Positions 25,287 through 34,272 of a DNA stretch of 54,234 nucleotides are shown piece by piece. The stretch comes from JAGZHZ01 sp965150505. Lineage in GTDB: Bacteria; Bacillota; Clostridia; Lachnospirales; Lachnospiraceae. Below the pieces are notes generated by a model. It worked only from the letters and a program-made list of their open reading frames with translations, did no database searches and was not told the origin of the DNA. Position numbers and translations under genes: made by a program. Position 1 is the stretch's first letter, and every line of letters starts with the position of its first letter. The stretch is taken from NCBI GenBank assembly GCA_965150505.1, contig CBCTVZ010000002.1, forward strand, positions 1-54,234. The letters run 5' to 3'.

Positions 25287-27344
25287 ATGAAAAAAAGTAT
25301 GAAGCCGAAGGTAAAATATGGCGGAAAATTGAAGCTCTATCTGCAATGGTCGTGGTATCTGACGGTAATGCTGATTGTGATGAATATATTGGTTTATCTG
25401 GTGGATGTGAAAGCAGGATTGCTGGTTTCTGTTTTTGTTATCCTGTATGGTGTCAGCGTGGGATTTATTTATCAGTATTACAGACCTAAAATTTTAAAAG
25501 AGATGACTTCTTTTGCCGCACAGTATGCACAGGTTCAAAAGACGATTCTTCAGGAATTTATGGTTCCCTATGCGCTTTTGGATGTGGATGGCAATATTTT
25601 ATGGATGAATGAGGCGTTCTCAAAGACGATTGGGAAAGATTCAAATTATAAAAGAAATATTACTACGGTAATTCCACATATTAATCGAAACGTTCTTCCA
25701 AAAGAAGAGGGAGAAAAAGAAGTAGAGATTCAAATTGGAAATCAGGATTTTGCAGCAAAAATGCAATGGATCAGCACAGAAATGATGATGGAAGAAATTC
25801 AGATCATAGAGATTCCAAGAGAAAAGAATGCGATGATTGCCCTGTACCTGTTTGACAAAACAGAGATGAACTATTATATTAGAGAGAATCAGGAACAGCA
25901 GCTTGTCACAGGATTAATTTATATTGACAATTATGATGAAGCTCTTGAAAGTATTGAGGAGGGACGGCGAGCTCTTCTGGTCGCTTTGATTGAGAGAAAA
26001 ATCAATAAGTACATGGCGAACATGGATGGAATTGTCAAAAAATTAGAGAAAGATAAATACTTTGTGATTTTCCAGCAGAAAACATTGCATGAACTGGAAA
26101 AAAATAGATTTTCTCTTCTGGAGGAAGTGAAAACTGTCAATATCGGAAACGAGATGAAAGTAACTTTGAGTATCGGAATCGGTTTAAATGGTAGCAGTTA
26201 TCTTCAGAATTATGAGTTTGCCAGAGTCGCAATGGAGCTGGCGCTTGGCCGAGGAGGAGATCAGGCAGTTGTCAAGGAAAACGAACAGATTTCCTATTAT
26301 GGAGGAAAGTCACAGCAGGTAGAAAAGAGTACGCGTGTCAAGGCGAGAGTAAAGGCTCAGGCGCTTCGAGAGTTTATCGGAAGCAAGGAAAATGTTGTTG
26401 TCATGGGACATAAAAATACAGATATTGATTCCTTTGGCGCTTCGGTCGGTATTTATCGCGCTGCAAAACTGATGGATAAAAAAGCGCATATCGTGTTGGG
26501 AGATATCACAGCTTCGATCAGACCATGGGTCAATATGTTTTTGAACAATAAGGACTATGACGAAGATATGTTTGTGAATCATGAAGAGGCGATGGAACTG
26601 GTCTCTGAGAAAACCGTCGTTGTCGTGGTTGATACAAACAGGCCGAAGATGACAGAATGCGAACAGCTTTTAAGACAGACAAAGACAATCGTTGTGCTGG
26701 ATCACCACAGGCAGAGTAGCGATGTGATACAAAATGCGGTATTGTCCTATATTGAGACGTATGCTTCTTCGGCATGTGAGATGGTTGCAGAAGTTTTACA
26801 GTATTTTGCAGAGGGGATAAAATTAAAAGCCCTTGAGGCAGACTGTATCTATGCCGGAATGATCATCGATACAAATAATTTTGTGACAAAGACAGGCGTT
26901 CGTACTTTTGAAGCAGCAGCATTCTTAAGAAGATCGGGCGCAGATGTCACGCGTGTCCGAAAAATGTTCCGCAACGATATGCAGTCCTATAAAGCGCGCG
27001 CAGAGGCTGTGCGTCATGCAGAAGTCTTTGAAAATGCGTATGCGATCAGTATTTGTCCAAGTGAAAATTTGGAAAGTCCGACTGTTGTGGGCGCGCAGGC
27101 AGCAAATGAACTGCTGAATATCATTGGAATCAAAGCTTCTTTTGTAGTGACAGAATATAATAATAAAATTTATATCAGCGCGCGTGCGATTGACGAAGTC
27201 AATGTGCAGATTATCATGGAACGGTTGGGCGGAGGCGGTCATATGAACATTGCAGGCGCTCAGCTGGAAGGCGTTTCCATAGAAGAAGCAAAAGAAAAAA
27301 TTGAAAAAGTGATTTTAGAAATGAAAAAAGAAGGAGCGATTTAA
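25287..27344 (+). CDS. gdpP: Cyclic-di-AMP phosphodiesterase GdpP
   Basis: Hydrolyses c-di-AMP to pApA at the membrane. 685 residues: two membrane helices (about 22-41 and 44-64), a PAS-like domain (about 85-190), a degenerate GGDEF domain (205-330), then DHH (GHKNTDIDS 374-382, VVDTNRP, DHH 472-474) and DHHA1 (LGGGGHMNIAGAQ) domains. AGAGGT precedes the ATG. It is 2 bases upstream of rplI and in the conserved gdpP-rplI-dnaB order. Confidence 0.95.
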   Translation: MKKSMKPKVKYGGKLKLYLQWSWYLTVMLIVMNILVYLVDVKAGLLVSVFVILYGVSVGFIYQYYRPKILKEMTSFAAQYAQVQKTILQEFMVPYALLDVDGNILWMNEAFSKTIGKDSNYKRNITTVIPHINRNVLPKEEGEKEVEIQIGNQDFAAKMQWISTEMMMEEIQIIEIPREKNAMIALYLFDKTEMNYYIRENQEQQLVTGLIYIDNYDEALESIEEGRRALLVALIERKINKYMANMDGIVKKLEKDKYFVIFQQKTLHELEKNRFSLLEEVKTVNIGNEMKVTLSIGIGLNGSSYLQNYEFARVAMELALGRGGDQAVVKENEQISYYGGKSQQVEKSTRVKARVKAQALREFIGSKENVVVMGHKNTDIDSFGASVGIYRAAKLMDKKAHIVLGDITASIRPWVNMFLNNKDYDEDMFVNHEEAMELVSEKTVVVVVDTNRPKMTECEQLLRQTKTIVVLDHHRQSSDVIQNAVLSYIETYASSACEMVAEVLQYFAEGIKLKALEADCIYAGMIIDTNNFVTKTGVRTFEAAAFLRRSGADVTRVRKMFRNDMQSYKARAEAVRHAEVFENAYAISICPSENLESPTVVGAQAANELLNIIGIKASFVVTEYNNKIYISARAIDEVNVQIIMERLGGGGHMNIAGAQLEGVSIEEAKEKIEKVILEMKKEGAI

Positions 27345-27346
27345 AA

Positions 27347-27793
27347 ATGAAAGTAATTTTAATAGAAGATGTGAAATCTCTTGGAAAAAAAGGGGACGTT
27401 GTAAACGTAAGCGATGGATATGCAAGAAACAATCTGTTTCCAAAAAAATATGCTCTGGAAGCAACACCGAAGAATATCAATGACCTGAAACTTCAGAAAG
27501 CACATGAAGAGAAAGTAGCGCAGGAAATCTTAAATGAAGCAAAGGCATTTGCAGAAGAATTAAAAGATAAAAAAGTAGTTCTGTCTGTAAAAGTGGGAGA
27601 GGGAGGAAAAGTATTTGGCTCTATCTCCTCAAAAGAAATCTCAGAGGCAGCAAAAGCACAGTTGGGATATGATATTGACAAGAAAAAAATGCAGCTGCCA
27701 AATCCAATCAAAGCGTTGGGAACAACAATAGTTCCAATTAAACTTCATCCGAAGGTGACAGCAGAACTTAGAGTTATGGTGAAAGAAGCTTAA
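27347..27793 (+). CDS. rplI: Ribosomal protein L9
   Basis: A 148-residue 50S protein. The N-terminal domain has the signature GKKGDVVNVSDGYARNNLFPKKYA, a long connecting helix (about 45-75) follows, and the C-terminal domain is complete. Its ATG is 2 bases after the gdpP stop, so it is translated from within that message. Confidence 0.97.
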   Translation: MKVILIEDVKSLGKKGDVVNVSDGYARNNLFPKKYALEATPKNINDLKLQKAHEEKVAQEILNEAKAFAEELKDKKVVLSVKVGEGGKVFGSISSKEISEAAKAQLGYDIDKKKMQLPNPIKALGTTIVPIKLHPKVTAELRVMVKEA

Positions 27794-27810
27794 ACCTGGG
27801 AGGAAAAACG

Positions 27811-29139
27811 ATGGATGAGGCACTTATAAAACGGGTAATGCCACATAGTATAGAAGCAGAACAATCTGTTATCGGATCAATGCTTATAGATAAAGAAGCG
27901 ATCACGATAGCTTCGGAAATCGTAAGTCGGGAAGATTTTTATCAGCAGCAGTATGGAATTTTATTTGAGACGATTCTTGAATTGTATAATGAGTCGAAAC
28001 CGGTTGACATCGTAACGGTTCAGGACCGTCTTAAAGAAAAGAACGTTCCGCCTGAAGTCAGCAGTCTGGAATTTGTCAAAGATCTGATTGCGGCGGTGTA
28101 TATCACAGCTAATGTAAAGCAACATGCCAGAATTGTGAAAGAAAAATCCATGCTGCGAAAGCTCATTAAGGTGAACGAAGAGATCGCCAACATCTGCTAT
28201 CTGGGAAATCAGAAAGTGGAAGATATCATGGAAATAACAGAGAAAAAAATTTTTCAGCTTCTTCAGCAAACGGGAAGCGAAGAATTTGTTCCGATTAAGA
28301 CGGTTGTGTTAAATGCCCTTGACCGGATTGAAGCGGCCTCCCGAATGAAGGGAAGCGTAACAGGAATTCCGACAGGATTTACTGATCTGGATTATAAAAC
28401 ATCAGGCTTTCAGCCATCGGATCTGATTTTGATTGCGGCCCGTCCCTCTATGGGAAAGACCGCTTTCGTTTTGAATATTGCACAGTATATGGCATTTCAC
28501 AATGATGTGACGGTCGCAGTTTTCAGTTTGGAGATGTCAAAAGAACAGTTAGTAAATCGACTCCTTTCTATGGAATCTAAGGTGGATTCCCAGTCGATTC
28601 GTACCGGAAATCTTTCAGACGACGACTGGGCAAAATTGATTGAGGGAGCTGGAACGATTGGAAAGTCGAATCTGATTATTGATGATACTCCCGGTATCTC
28701 TATCTCAGAACTTCGGAGTAAATGCAGAAAATATAAATTAGAAAATAAGCTGGGAATCGTCATGATTGACTACCTTCAGTTGATGACAGGAAGCAAAAAA
28801 ACAGATTCCAGACAGCAGGAAATCTCTGATATCTCTCGCTCTTTAAAAGAACTTGCCAGAGAGTTAAATGTTCCCGTTATTGCACTGTCACAGTTGAGCC
28901 GTGCGGTGGAACAAAGACCGGAACACAGACCAATGCTTTCCGATTTGCGTGAGTCAGGGGCGATTGAGCAGGATGCCGATGTCGTGATGTTTTTGTACCG
29001 AGATGATTACTATAACAAAGATTCTGATAAAAAGGGAGTTGCAGAAGTAATTATTGCAAAGCAGAGAAACGGTCCAATCGGAACAGTAGAGCTTGTATGG
29101 CTGCCGAACTATACAAAATTTGCGAATATACAGAAATAG
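27811..29139 (+). CDS. dnaB: Replicative DNA helicase
   Basis: The hexameric helicase that unwinds the replication fork; 442 residues. N-terminal DnaB domain (SIEAEQSVIGSMLID) and C-terminal RecA-like ATPase with RPSMGKTA (211-218), the DnaB segment SLEMSKEQLVNRLLS, Walker B (IVMIDYLQLM) and DLRESGAIEQDADVV. GGGAGG precedes the start. No intein is present. Confidence 0.96.
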   Translation: MDEALIKRVMPHSIEAEQSVIGSMLIDKEAITIASEIVSREDFYQQQYGILFETILELYNESKPVDIVTVQDRLKEKNVPPEVSSLEFVKDLIAAVYITANVKQHARIVKEKSMLRKLIKVNEEIANICYLGNQKVEDIMEITEKKIFQLLQQTGSEEFVPIKTVVLNALDRIEAASRMKGSVTGIPTGFTDLDYKTSGFQPSDLILIAARPSMGKTAFVLNIAQYMAFHNDVTVAVFSLEMSKEQLVNRLLSMESKVDSQSIRTGNLSDDDWAKLIEGAGTIGKSNLIIDDTPGISISELRSKCRKYKLENKLGIVMIDYLQLMTGSKKTDSRQQEISDISRSLKELARELNVPVIALSQLSRAVEQRPEHRPMLSDLRESGAIEQDADVVMFLYRDDYYNKDSDKKGVAEVIIAKQRNGPIGTVELVWLPNYTKFANIQK

Positions 29140-29173
29140 ACAAAAACGGCGTTATTGTTACAAAAGCTACCCG

Positions 29174-29201
29174 TTGCATTTGAGAATGAATATGATATAC
29201 T
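29174..29201 (+). promoter_or_regulatory. Promoter of the MerR-type regulator gene
   Basis: TTGCAT (29174-29179) and TATACT (29196-29201) are 16 bases apart, with an extended -10 TGA at 29193-29195. GCGTTAT (29149-29155) and ATAACGC (29206-29212) form an inverted repeat around the promoter. Confidence 0.6.
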
Positions 29202-29284
29202 TAAGATAACGCAGGAAGCACGGTTCAAAGAGCCGATTTGCACAGACAGCGAATAAAAAAGAATAGTTCTGATGGAGGCGAAGT

Positions 29285-29947
29285 ATGGAGGAAACCAGAT
29301 ATATGATTTCTGATGCGGCTAAAAAGGTGGAAGTAGAAGCACATGTACTCCGATATTGGGAGGATGAGCTAGAACTGCCAATCGCCAGAAATGAGATGGG
29401 ACATCGATACTACACCGAAGAAAATATTCAGATTTTTCAGAGTATTAAAGAACTAAAAGAACGTGGTTTTCAGTTAAAAGCAATCAAAGTGCTTTTGCCT
29501 GAGATCATAAAAAAAGGACAAAAGAGTGCGGATCACATTATTGATCTGGAAGCAAAGCTGACACAGAGAGCGGCGGAAGAAAATGAAAGCGGAAATTGTG
29601 ACACGGAAGAAAAACAAGGACATATGACTCCTGTTGTGATGCAGTTTCCAAATAATTCAGCGCCACCGGAGAATATCAGTCAGTTTCAGGCAATTATGGA
29701 TCAGATTTTAGGAAATGCTTTAGAAAAAAACAATAAAGAACTTGTTCAGATGGTGAGCAAAAGCGTAGAGAGAGAAATGTCATATCTGATGAAGCTCAAA
29801 GAAGAGAGAGAAGAAGAGCGATATCGTCAGCTCGACGCTGCGATTCGAGCTCGCCAAAAAGGAAGAGGACTTGCAGCGGCGACAAAGGAAGAAACACAAA
29901 AGAAAAAATTTTTGCTGTTTCGCAGAAAAAAAGGAACTGCTGTATAA
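29285..29947 (+). CDS. MerR-family transcriptional regulator
   Basis: A 220-residue DNA-binding protein. The MerR-type winged helix is residues 6-75 (MISDAAKKVEVEAHVLRYWEDEL, MGHRYYTEENIQIFQSIKELKERGFQLKAIK). The rest is a charged helix with a Lys/Arg-rich end (LFRRKK) that may form a coiled coil; it has no ligand Cys cluster. GATGGAGG precedes the start. This type resembles chromosome-associated MerR proteins such as RacA, but I cannot assign a role. Confidence 0.8.
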   Translation: MEETRYMISDAAKKVEVEAHVLRYWEDELELPIARNEMGHRYYTEENIQIFQSIKELKERGFQLKAIKVLLPEIIKKGQKSADHIIDLEAKLTQRAAEENESGNCDTEEKQGHMTPVVMQFPNNSAPPENISQFQAIMDQILGNALEKNNKELVQMVSKSVEREMSYLMKLKEEREEERYRQLDAAIRARQKGRGLAAATKEETQKKKFLLFRRKKGTAV

Positions 29948-29953
29948 AAAGAG

Positions 29954-29990
29954 AAAAAACGAGTAGAGAGAAAACTCCTACTCGTTTTTT
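29954..29990. terminator. Bidirectional terminator between merR-type gene and ferredoxin
   Basis: AAAAAACGAGTAG pairs perfectly with CTACTCGTTTTTT across an 11-base loop. It can serve both convergent genes. Confidence 0.9.
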
Positions 29991-30005
29991 AAACATTTGT
30001 TAAAA

Positions 30006-30176
30006 TTATTCAGCTACGATTGCGCCTGTTGGACATTCAGATTCGCATGTTCCGCAGTCTAAGCAAGCATCTGCATCGATAACGTATTTTCCATCACCTT
30101 CGCTGATAGCTTCTGCTGGGCAAGCATCTGCACATGTTCCGCAGTTTACACATTCATCTGTGATAACGTATGCCAT
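30006..30176 (-). CDS. 2[4Fe-4S] ferredoxin
   Basis: A 56-residue electron carrier of clostridial type. Two cluster motifs are intact: C9-xx-C12-xx-C15-xxx-C19-P and C38-xx-C41-xx-C44-xxx-C48-P. It starts MAYVITDECVNCGTCADACP. AAGGAGG lies just upstream on the minus strand. Confidence 0.96.
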   Translation of the reverse strand: MAYVITDECVNCGTCADACPAEAISEGDGKYVIDADACLDCGTCESECPTGAIVAE

Positions 30177-30288
30177 AGTAAATATCCTCCTTATATTGTC
30201 AAATGAGATCTGATATTCAGATCTTTTCTTTATTCTAATACATCTGTATCAATTATACAAGAGAAAACTTTTTAATTTTCTCCAAGTA

Positions 30289-30317
30289 TTGCATAAAGAA
30301 TAGAAAAGTATTATAAT
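30289..30317 (+). promoter_or_regulatory. Promoter of the DUF1858 gene
   Basis: TTGCAT (30289-30294) and consensus TATAAT (30312-30317) are 17 bases apart, shortly before the AAAGGAGG of the next gene. A minus-strand TATAAT at about 30257-30252 may serve the divergent ferredoxin gene, but it has no clear -35. Confidence 0.75.
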
Positions 30318-30348
30318 GAAACAATATTTAGCAAAGGAGGTACGCAAT

Positions 30349-30555
30349 ATGACAGTGACAAAAGAAATGTTAATCGGAGAAATTATTCAGATTGATCCTC
30401 AGATGGCTCCATTTTTAATGGCAAGCGGAATGCACTGCATCGGATGTCCGTCCGCTCAGGGAGAATCTCTTGAAGAAGCTGCACTGGTTCATGGAATAGA
30501 GCCTGATTTATTAGTAGCAAGAATCAACGCATTTTTAGATAGCTTGAATAAATAA
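30349..30555 (+). CDS. DUF1858 domain protein
   Basis: A 68-residue protein with the DUF1858 core: MLIGEIIQIDPQMAPFLMASGMHCIGCPSAQGESLEEAALVHG. The CxxC (HCIGC) pair suggests redox or metal binding, and the domain is often found with hybrid-cluster or iron-sulfur proteins. AAAGGAGG sets the start at 30349; the frame is open to 30316. It is divergent from the ferredoxin gene. Confidence 0.88.
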   Translation: MTVTKEMLIGEIIQIDPQMAPFLMASGMHCIGCPSAQGESLEEAALVHGIEPDLLVARINAFLDSLNK

Positions 30556-30592
30556 ATAGCAAAACATTCAGGACAAAAGTTCTGATCAAAAA

Positions 30593-30631
30593 GGGACGCT
30601 GAGGTTTTACCTCAGTGTCCCTGATTTATTT
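30593..30631. terminator. Terminator between convergent DUF1858 gene and mecA
   Basis: GGGACGCTGAGG (30593-30604) pairs with CCTCAGTGTCCC (30610-30621) with one G-T pair. T-rich sequence follows on the plus side. Confidence 0.85.
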
Positions 30632-30649
30632 TTGTGTCTTATTTTTTTA

Positions 30650-31381
30650 TCAGAGGGAGGCAAGCTGCTGAAGAGCAGTGTCGCCTAAAATCAACGTGTA
30701 ATGTTCTAAAAAATAAGCTTCTGCGGCTGAGGAAAATTTACATGAGATTCCATATTCTGACAAGATGTTGCAGACTTTGTTAAATTCTTCCGGAGTATGA
30801 TTTGACTTGAAAATGACAAGAAAATAATCTTTGTTTACTTCATCCTTAAAAACAGAATTACGACCGTTGTAGAATCCTTGAAGAGCTTTGCCAGCACGGA
30901 TTAAAACATCCAAATCACGGAACTGATACATTTTTGCAATCTGGATATGGGAAGTATCCAATTTTTCTTTTGAGGCGGAAGATTTTTCAAGCGTCTTGCC
31001 TACTTGTTTTATTTTATGGAATAAATCGAGAATCTCATCCGCTCCCTCTAATTTTGGCATAGAAGAACTAGAATCATTCTCATCGCTTTCAGGGAGAGAA
31101 GAAAATTTGGAGAAGCGTGTATCTAATTCTTCGGGATCTTCTACTTTAGTTATAATCAGGATGATTGTCTCAGAAGAAACCGGAATCGCTTCAATCATTA
31201 AAGGGATATTGTTGGCTTCAAATCCAAATTCAGATGCTGCTTGCTGCATCATATCCTGAAAGAGAGATTTTGCTTTTTCACTTCCATATGCAAGCTCACT
31301 TAACTTCAGTTCTCTTGTTTCCAGATCTTCTCTGGTAAGAATACAGCGAATCTGGTTATCACTAATTTTTTCTATCTTCAT
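30650..31381 (-). CDS. mecA: Adaptor protein MecA
   Basis: A 243-residue adaptor that delivers substrates to the ClpC protease in Firmicutes. The N-terminal domain (MKIEKISDNQIRCILTREDL onward) binds targets, an acidic/serine-rich linker (about 100-120) follows, and the C-terminal domain (about 130-243; MYQFRDLDVLIRAGKAL, YFLVIFKSNHTPEEFNKV, EYGISC) binds the chaperone. Length matches the family. The clpC gene is not in this window. Confidence 0.9.
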   Translation of the reverse strand: MKIEKISDNQIRCILTREDLETRELKLSELAYGSEKAKSLFQDMMQQAASEFGFEANNIPLMIEAIPVSSETIILIITKVEDPEELDTRFSKFSSLPESDENDSSSSMPKLEGADEILDLFHKIKQVGKTLEKSSASKEKLDTSHIQIAKMYQFRDLDVLIRAGKALQGFYNGRNSVFKDEVNKDYFLVIFKSNHTPEEFNKVCNILSEYGISCKFSSAAEAYFLEHYTLILGDTALQQLASL

Positions 31382-31640
31382 ATAATCACATCCTAACCTA
31401 ATCGAATTTCCAAATATAAATACTTGGATAAAATTATACTGTTTCTTACTTATATTATATACGAATAAAAGAGAAGATGCAAAACAAATTGTTCCATCCG
31501 CAAGATCTCTTCTATTTGAACAATTAGTATATCCAATCTTTTTTAAGAAGTCAATATCAGGGGAAAAAAAGATCTAAAATATCACAAATAACTTGATTTT
31601 TTGCAACATATTATATATAATAAAGACAAGAGAAGGGAGA
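31382..31640. other. Gene-free AT-rich stretch with orphan promoter
   Basis: No gene was found. A near-consensus promoter, TTGATT (31593-31598) and TATAAT (31616-31621) 17 bases apart, points right into a region without a clear coding gene. AATTGTTC (31487-31494) and GAACAATT (31518-31525) form an inverted repeat upstream. Confidence 0.6.
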
Positions 31641-31760
31641 GCCGAATGAAAGGAGGCTTTTCAATCTGATTTTTTCTATTTCCCGTCATTTTTTATGATA
31701 TCTGCGAGTTTCTTCGCAAAATTCCACTCTCAAATAAAGTTAAAATCACATAGAGCTAAA

Positions 31761-31880
31761 ATAATGTAAAAATAGATGAACATATCTAAAGATATATAGA
31801 AATAGCTAAAGATAGGCAAATATATTTAAAGATATATAGAAATAGCTAGAGATAAATCAACATATCTAAAGATAACACAG
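31761..31880 (+). repeat. Tandem repeat, 40-bp period, about three copies
   Basis: GATATATAGAAATAGCTA recurs at 31791 and 31831, CATATCTAAAGATA at 31781 and 31861, and all positions agree with a strict 40-bp period from about 31761. The sequence is strongly AT-rich with many AGATA/TATCT words. No coding frame runs through it. Confidence 0.8.
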
Positions 31881-31958
31881 CAAAAAAATTGTTTTTTAGC
31901 GGCAATCTCTTCTCTAAATTCTGTCCGATATGTTGTTTTGAGAATTCGTATAAGATAG

Positions 31959-32063
31959 TATATCACAGCACTGAAAAAAATTGCGCTGGTCCGTAAAAAA
32001 TGGAAAGGCAGTTTCAGACTTTCGGACGAAGAACCAGACAGAGATCGGATAGAAAGCAGGTGA
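31959..32063 (+). pseudogene. Small open frame, possible gene remnant
   Basis: This frame ending at 32063 encodes about 34 residues with coding-like, charged content (ALKKIALVRKKWKGSF, LSDEEPDRDR) but has no ATG, GTG or TTG start with a ribosome site. It may be the 3' end of a decayed gene. I do not recognise it. Confidence 0.25.
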
Positions 32064-32130
32064 GACAATCAAGCAGAAGAAAAAATTAAAGAAAGAATTG
32101 GATCATTATATTCGGGAGGGAAAATATTTA

Positions 32131-32274
32131 ATGCTGAACGGAAAAAAGAGTGATCCCAAAAGTATTGTTCAGGCATATATGATAGAAGAAGAAAACACCT
32201 ATATGCGAGACTACATTCAGGATGAAAATAACCATGTGATCGGAGTTGGATTTGACCGAGTAAAAATAAAATAA
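32131..32274 (+). CDS. Small hypothetical protein, start uncertain
   Basis: A 47-residue frame, M-LNGKKSDPKSIVQAYMIEEEN onward, ends GVGFDRVKIK. The ATG at 32131 has GGGAGGG at 32114-32120. The same frame is coding-like further upstream (KKKLKKELDHYIREGKYL), and another ribosome-site-like AGGTGAG (32058-32064) is followed by ATC AAG CAG where a start codon would be expected at 32068, so a 68-residue original gene may have lost its start. Function unknown. Confidence 0.4.
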   Translation: MLNGKKSDPKSIVQAYMIEEENTYMRDYIQDENNHVIGVGFDRVKIK

Positions 32275-32504
32275 CCCCTACAAAGCCCTCCAATGCGTGA
32301 AATACAGTACAGAGCAAAAATTTTTACAGATCAGAGAAGAACGATTAAATTAGGAATTTCTTAAGATGTCGAAGAATGTAATTACATATGGTATTTTCAT
32401 GATATAATAGCATCAAAGTCAATATCCGCTGTTTCGTCCGTAAACGGTTAAAGCAGGGGATTATAAAAGTAATTGTTGCCAAAGGTGACAACGGAGGTGT
32501 GATG

Positions 32505-34190
32505 ATGAAAAAGAAACGCAAGATTGTGTTTCCGATTATTTCTGCAGTGATCGTAGTGATGGCAGTAGCTGTACTTGGAAGAATAGTGACCCGATATATT
32601 CCTTCAAATACATGGATGGATCAGCAGGAATACTTTGATGTACAGGGAGAACAGACCGCATTGATTATGCAGAATCAGCTTGTGCGTTATAAAGGACTGC
32701 TCAAGGAGGAACGATTGTATCTGGAACATGAGGCGGTGAAACAATACCTGAATGAACGATTTTATTGGGATGAAAGCGAAAATATATTTTTGTTCACAAC
32801 ACCGACAGAGATCTATGAAATACCGCTTGAAAGTCAGGAATATACTGTAAATGATGAACAGAAAACGGAAGAATATGTGATTGCATTTCAGGAAGGAGAT
32901 CTGCTGTATCTGGATGCTGAGTTTGTGAAACGATTTACTTTTATGGAATATGATTTGATGAAAGAACCGAACAGGGCAGTGATTCGATATGAAAAGACAC
33001 CGCAGACAGCGTCAGAGATGAAAAAAAGCACAAGCGTGCGTTTTCAGGGTGGAATAAAAAGTCCGATTCTGACAAAGGTAAGCAAGGGTGATCAGGTTAT
33101 GATTGTAGATGTGATGGAAGACTGGACAAGAGTGCTGACAAAAGACGGATATCTGGGCTATGTTAAGAATAGTACATTAGGAGAAGAAAGTCAGATTACA
33201 TTGGAGATTCCAGATTTTGAAGAACCTGTTTACACAAGCTTAACTCAGGATGAAAAGATCAATCTGGTATGGCATCAAGTGACAAATATGGATGCAAATG
33301 ATAGCTTAAAGAGCGACATATCAGAGGTAGAAGGGGTCAATGTGATTTCTCCGACATGGTTTTCGGTTATAGACAATGAAGGAAATATTTCATCCCTTGC
33401 GGATAAAGATTATGTGACGACAGCACATAAAAATAAAATGCAGGTATGGGGATTGATTGACAACTTTAATATGGATGTTGACACAGAGACGGTCTTGTCC
33501 TCTAGGAGCGCGAGAAGAAAGATTCAAGATCAGTTAATAGAGCAGGCTCTTACATATAAACTAGATGGAATCAATCTGGACTTTGAAGCGATACCAGAAT
33601 CAGCGGGAGATGACTATATTCAGTTTATCAGAGAGATGTCGATAAAATGCAGAAATAATGAGATTATTTTATCGATTGATAATCCTGTTCCTCAGCCATA
33701 TACCGCGCATTATCATAGAAATGAGCAGGGAATCGTTGCAGATTATGTGATAATTATGGGATATGATGAGCATTATGCCGGTTCTGACGTAGGATCGGTG
33801 GCAACGATGGATTTTGTCACAAATGGTGTGAAAGATACCGTGGCTCAAGTGCCGTCCAATAAAGTAATCAATGCTATTCCGTTTTATGTGAGAATCTGGA
33901 ATACAGATTCCGAGGGAAATATTTCCAGCGAGGCAGTCAGCATGGCGGCGGCTCAAAATGCTGTGGAAGAAGCTGGGGCAGAGATTGTCTGGGATGAAAG
34001 CGCCGGACAGGATTACGCGCAGTGGACAGGAAGCGATGGATCATTGTATCAAGTATGGCTGGAAAATGAGAAGTCCGTCGAGGCAAGAGCCAAATTAGTG
34101 GAGCAGTATGAGCTTGGCGGAATCGCAGGATGGAAACTGGGATTGGAAGATTCCTCCGTTTGGGAGATTATTTCCAACTATATATCGTAA
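32505..34190 (+). CDS. Membrane-anchored GH18 glycosidase with SH3 domain (spore-type)
   Basis: A 561-residue protein with one N-terminal membrane segment (about 8-28), a copper-amine-oxidase-N-like region (about 40-165), a bacterial SH3 domain (about 175-225) and a C-terminal GH18 TIM barrel (about 245-560). The catalytic DxxxxDxE is intact in DGINLDFE, with the acid Glu at 361. Related proteins act on peptidoglycan or chitin-like glycans in spore germination or cortex/coat assembly; the exact substrate is not known. CGGAGG (32492-32497) is 7 bases before the ATG at 32505; GTG at 32499 and ATG at 32502 are alternatives. Confidence 0.87.
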   Translation: MKKKRKIVFPIISAVIVVMAVAVLGRIVTRYIPSNTWMDQQEYFDVQGEQTALIMQNQLVRYKGLLKEERLYLEHEAVKQYLNERFYWDESENIFLFTTPTEIYEIPLESQEYTVNDEQKTEEYVIAFQEGDLLYLDAEFVKRFTFMEYDLMKEPNRAVIRYEKTPQTASEMKKSTSVRFQGGIKSPILTKVSKGDQVMIVDVMEDWTRVLTKDGYLGYVKNSTLGEESQITLEIPDFEEPVYTSLTQDEKINLVWHQVTNMDANDSLKSDISEVEGVNVISPTWFSVIDNEGNISSLADKDYVTTAHKNKMQVWGLIDNFNMDVDTETVLSSRSARRKIQDQLIEQALTYKLDGINLDFEAIPESAGDDYIQFIREMSIKCRNNEIILSIDNPVPQPYTAHYHRNEQGIVADYVIIMGYDEHYAGSDVGSVATMDFVTNGVKDTVAQVPSNKVINAIPFYVRIWNTDSEGNISSEAVSMAAAQNAVEEAGAEIVWDESAGQDYAQWTGSDGSLYQVWLENEKSVEARAKLVEQYELGGIAGWKLGLEDSSVWEIISNYIS

Positions 34191-34200
34191 GATATAAAAA

Positions 34201-34270
34201 AGATACAAAAGAAAAGATACAAAAGAAAAGATACAAAAGAAAAGATACAAAAGAAAAGATACAAAAGAAA
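34201..34270 (+). repeat. Five perfect tandem copies of a 14-bp unit
   Basis: AGATACAAAAGAAA is repeated five times without a mismatch, immediately after the GH18 gene and before its terminator. It is a purine-rich microsatellite prone to slippage and is transcribed as part of the 3' untranslated region. Confidence 0.95.
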
Positions 34271-34272
34271 GG

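Noticed and set aside
31487..31525. Possible pseudoknot from crossing inverted repeats upstream of mecA
   Set aside because: Only one pair (AATTGTTC/GAACAATT) is perfect; the second shrinks to six bases on checking, so the crossing structure is weak.
31826..32317. Two minus-strand open frames of about 80 residues
   Set aside because: No ribosome site, low-complexity composition, and they lie over repeats and a better plus-strand frame.
34201..34270. Regular repeats that could suggest a CRISPR array
   Set aside because: The 14-bp units are directly adjacent with no spacers, and no cas gene is near. It is a simple tandem repeat.
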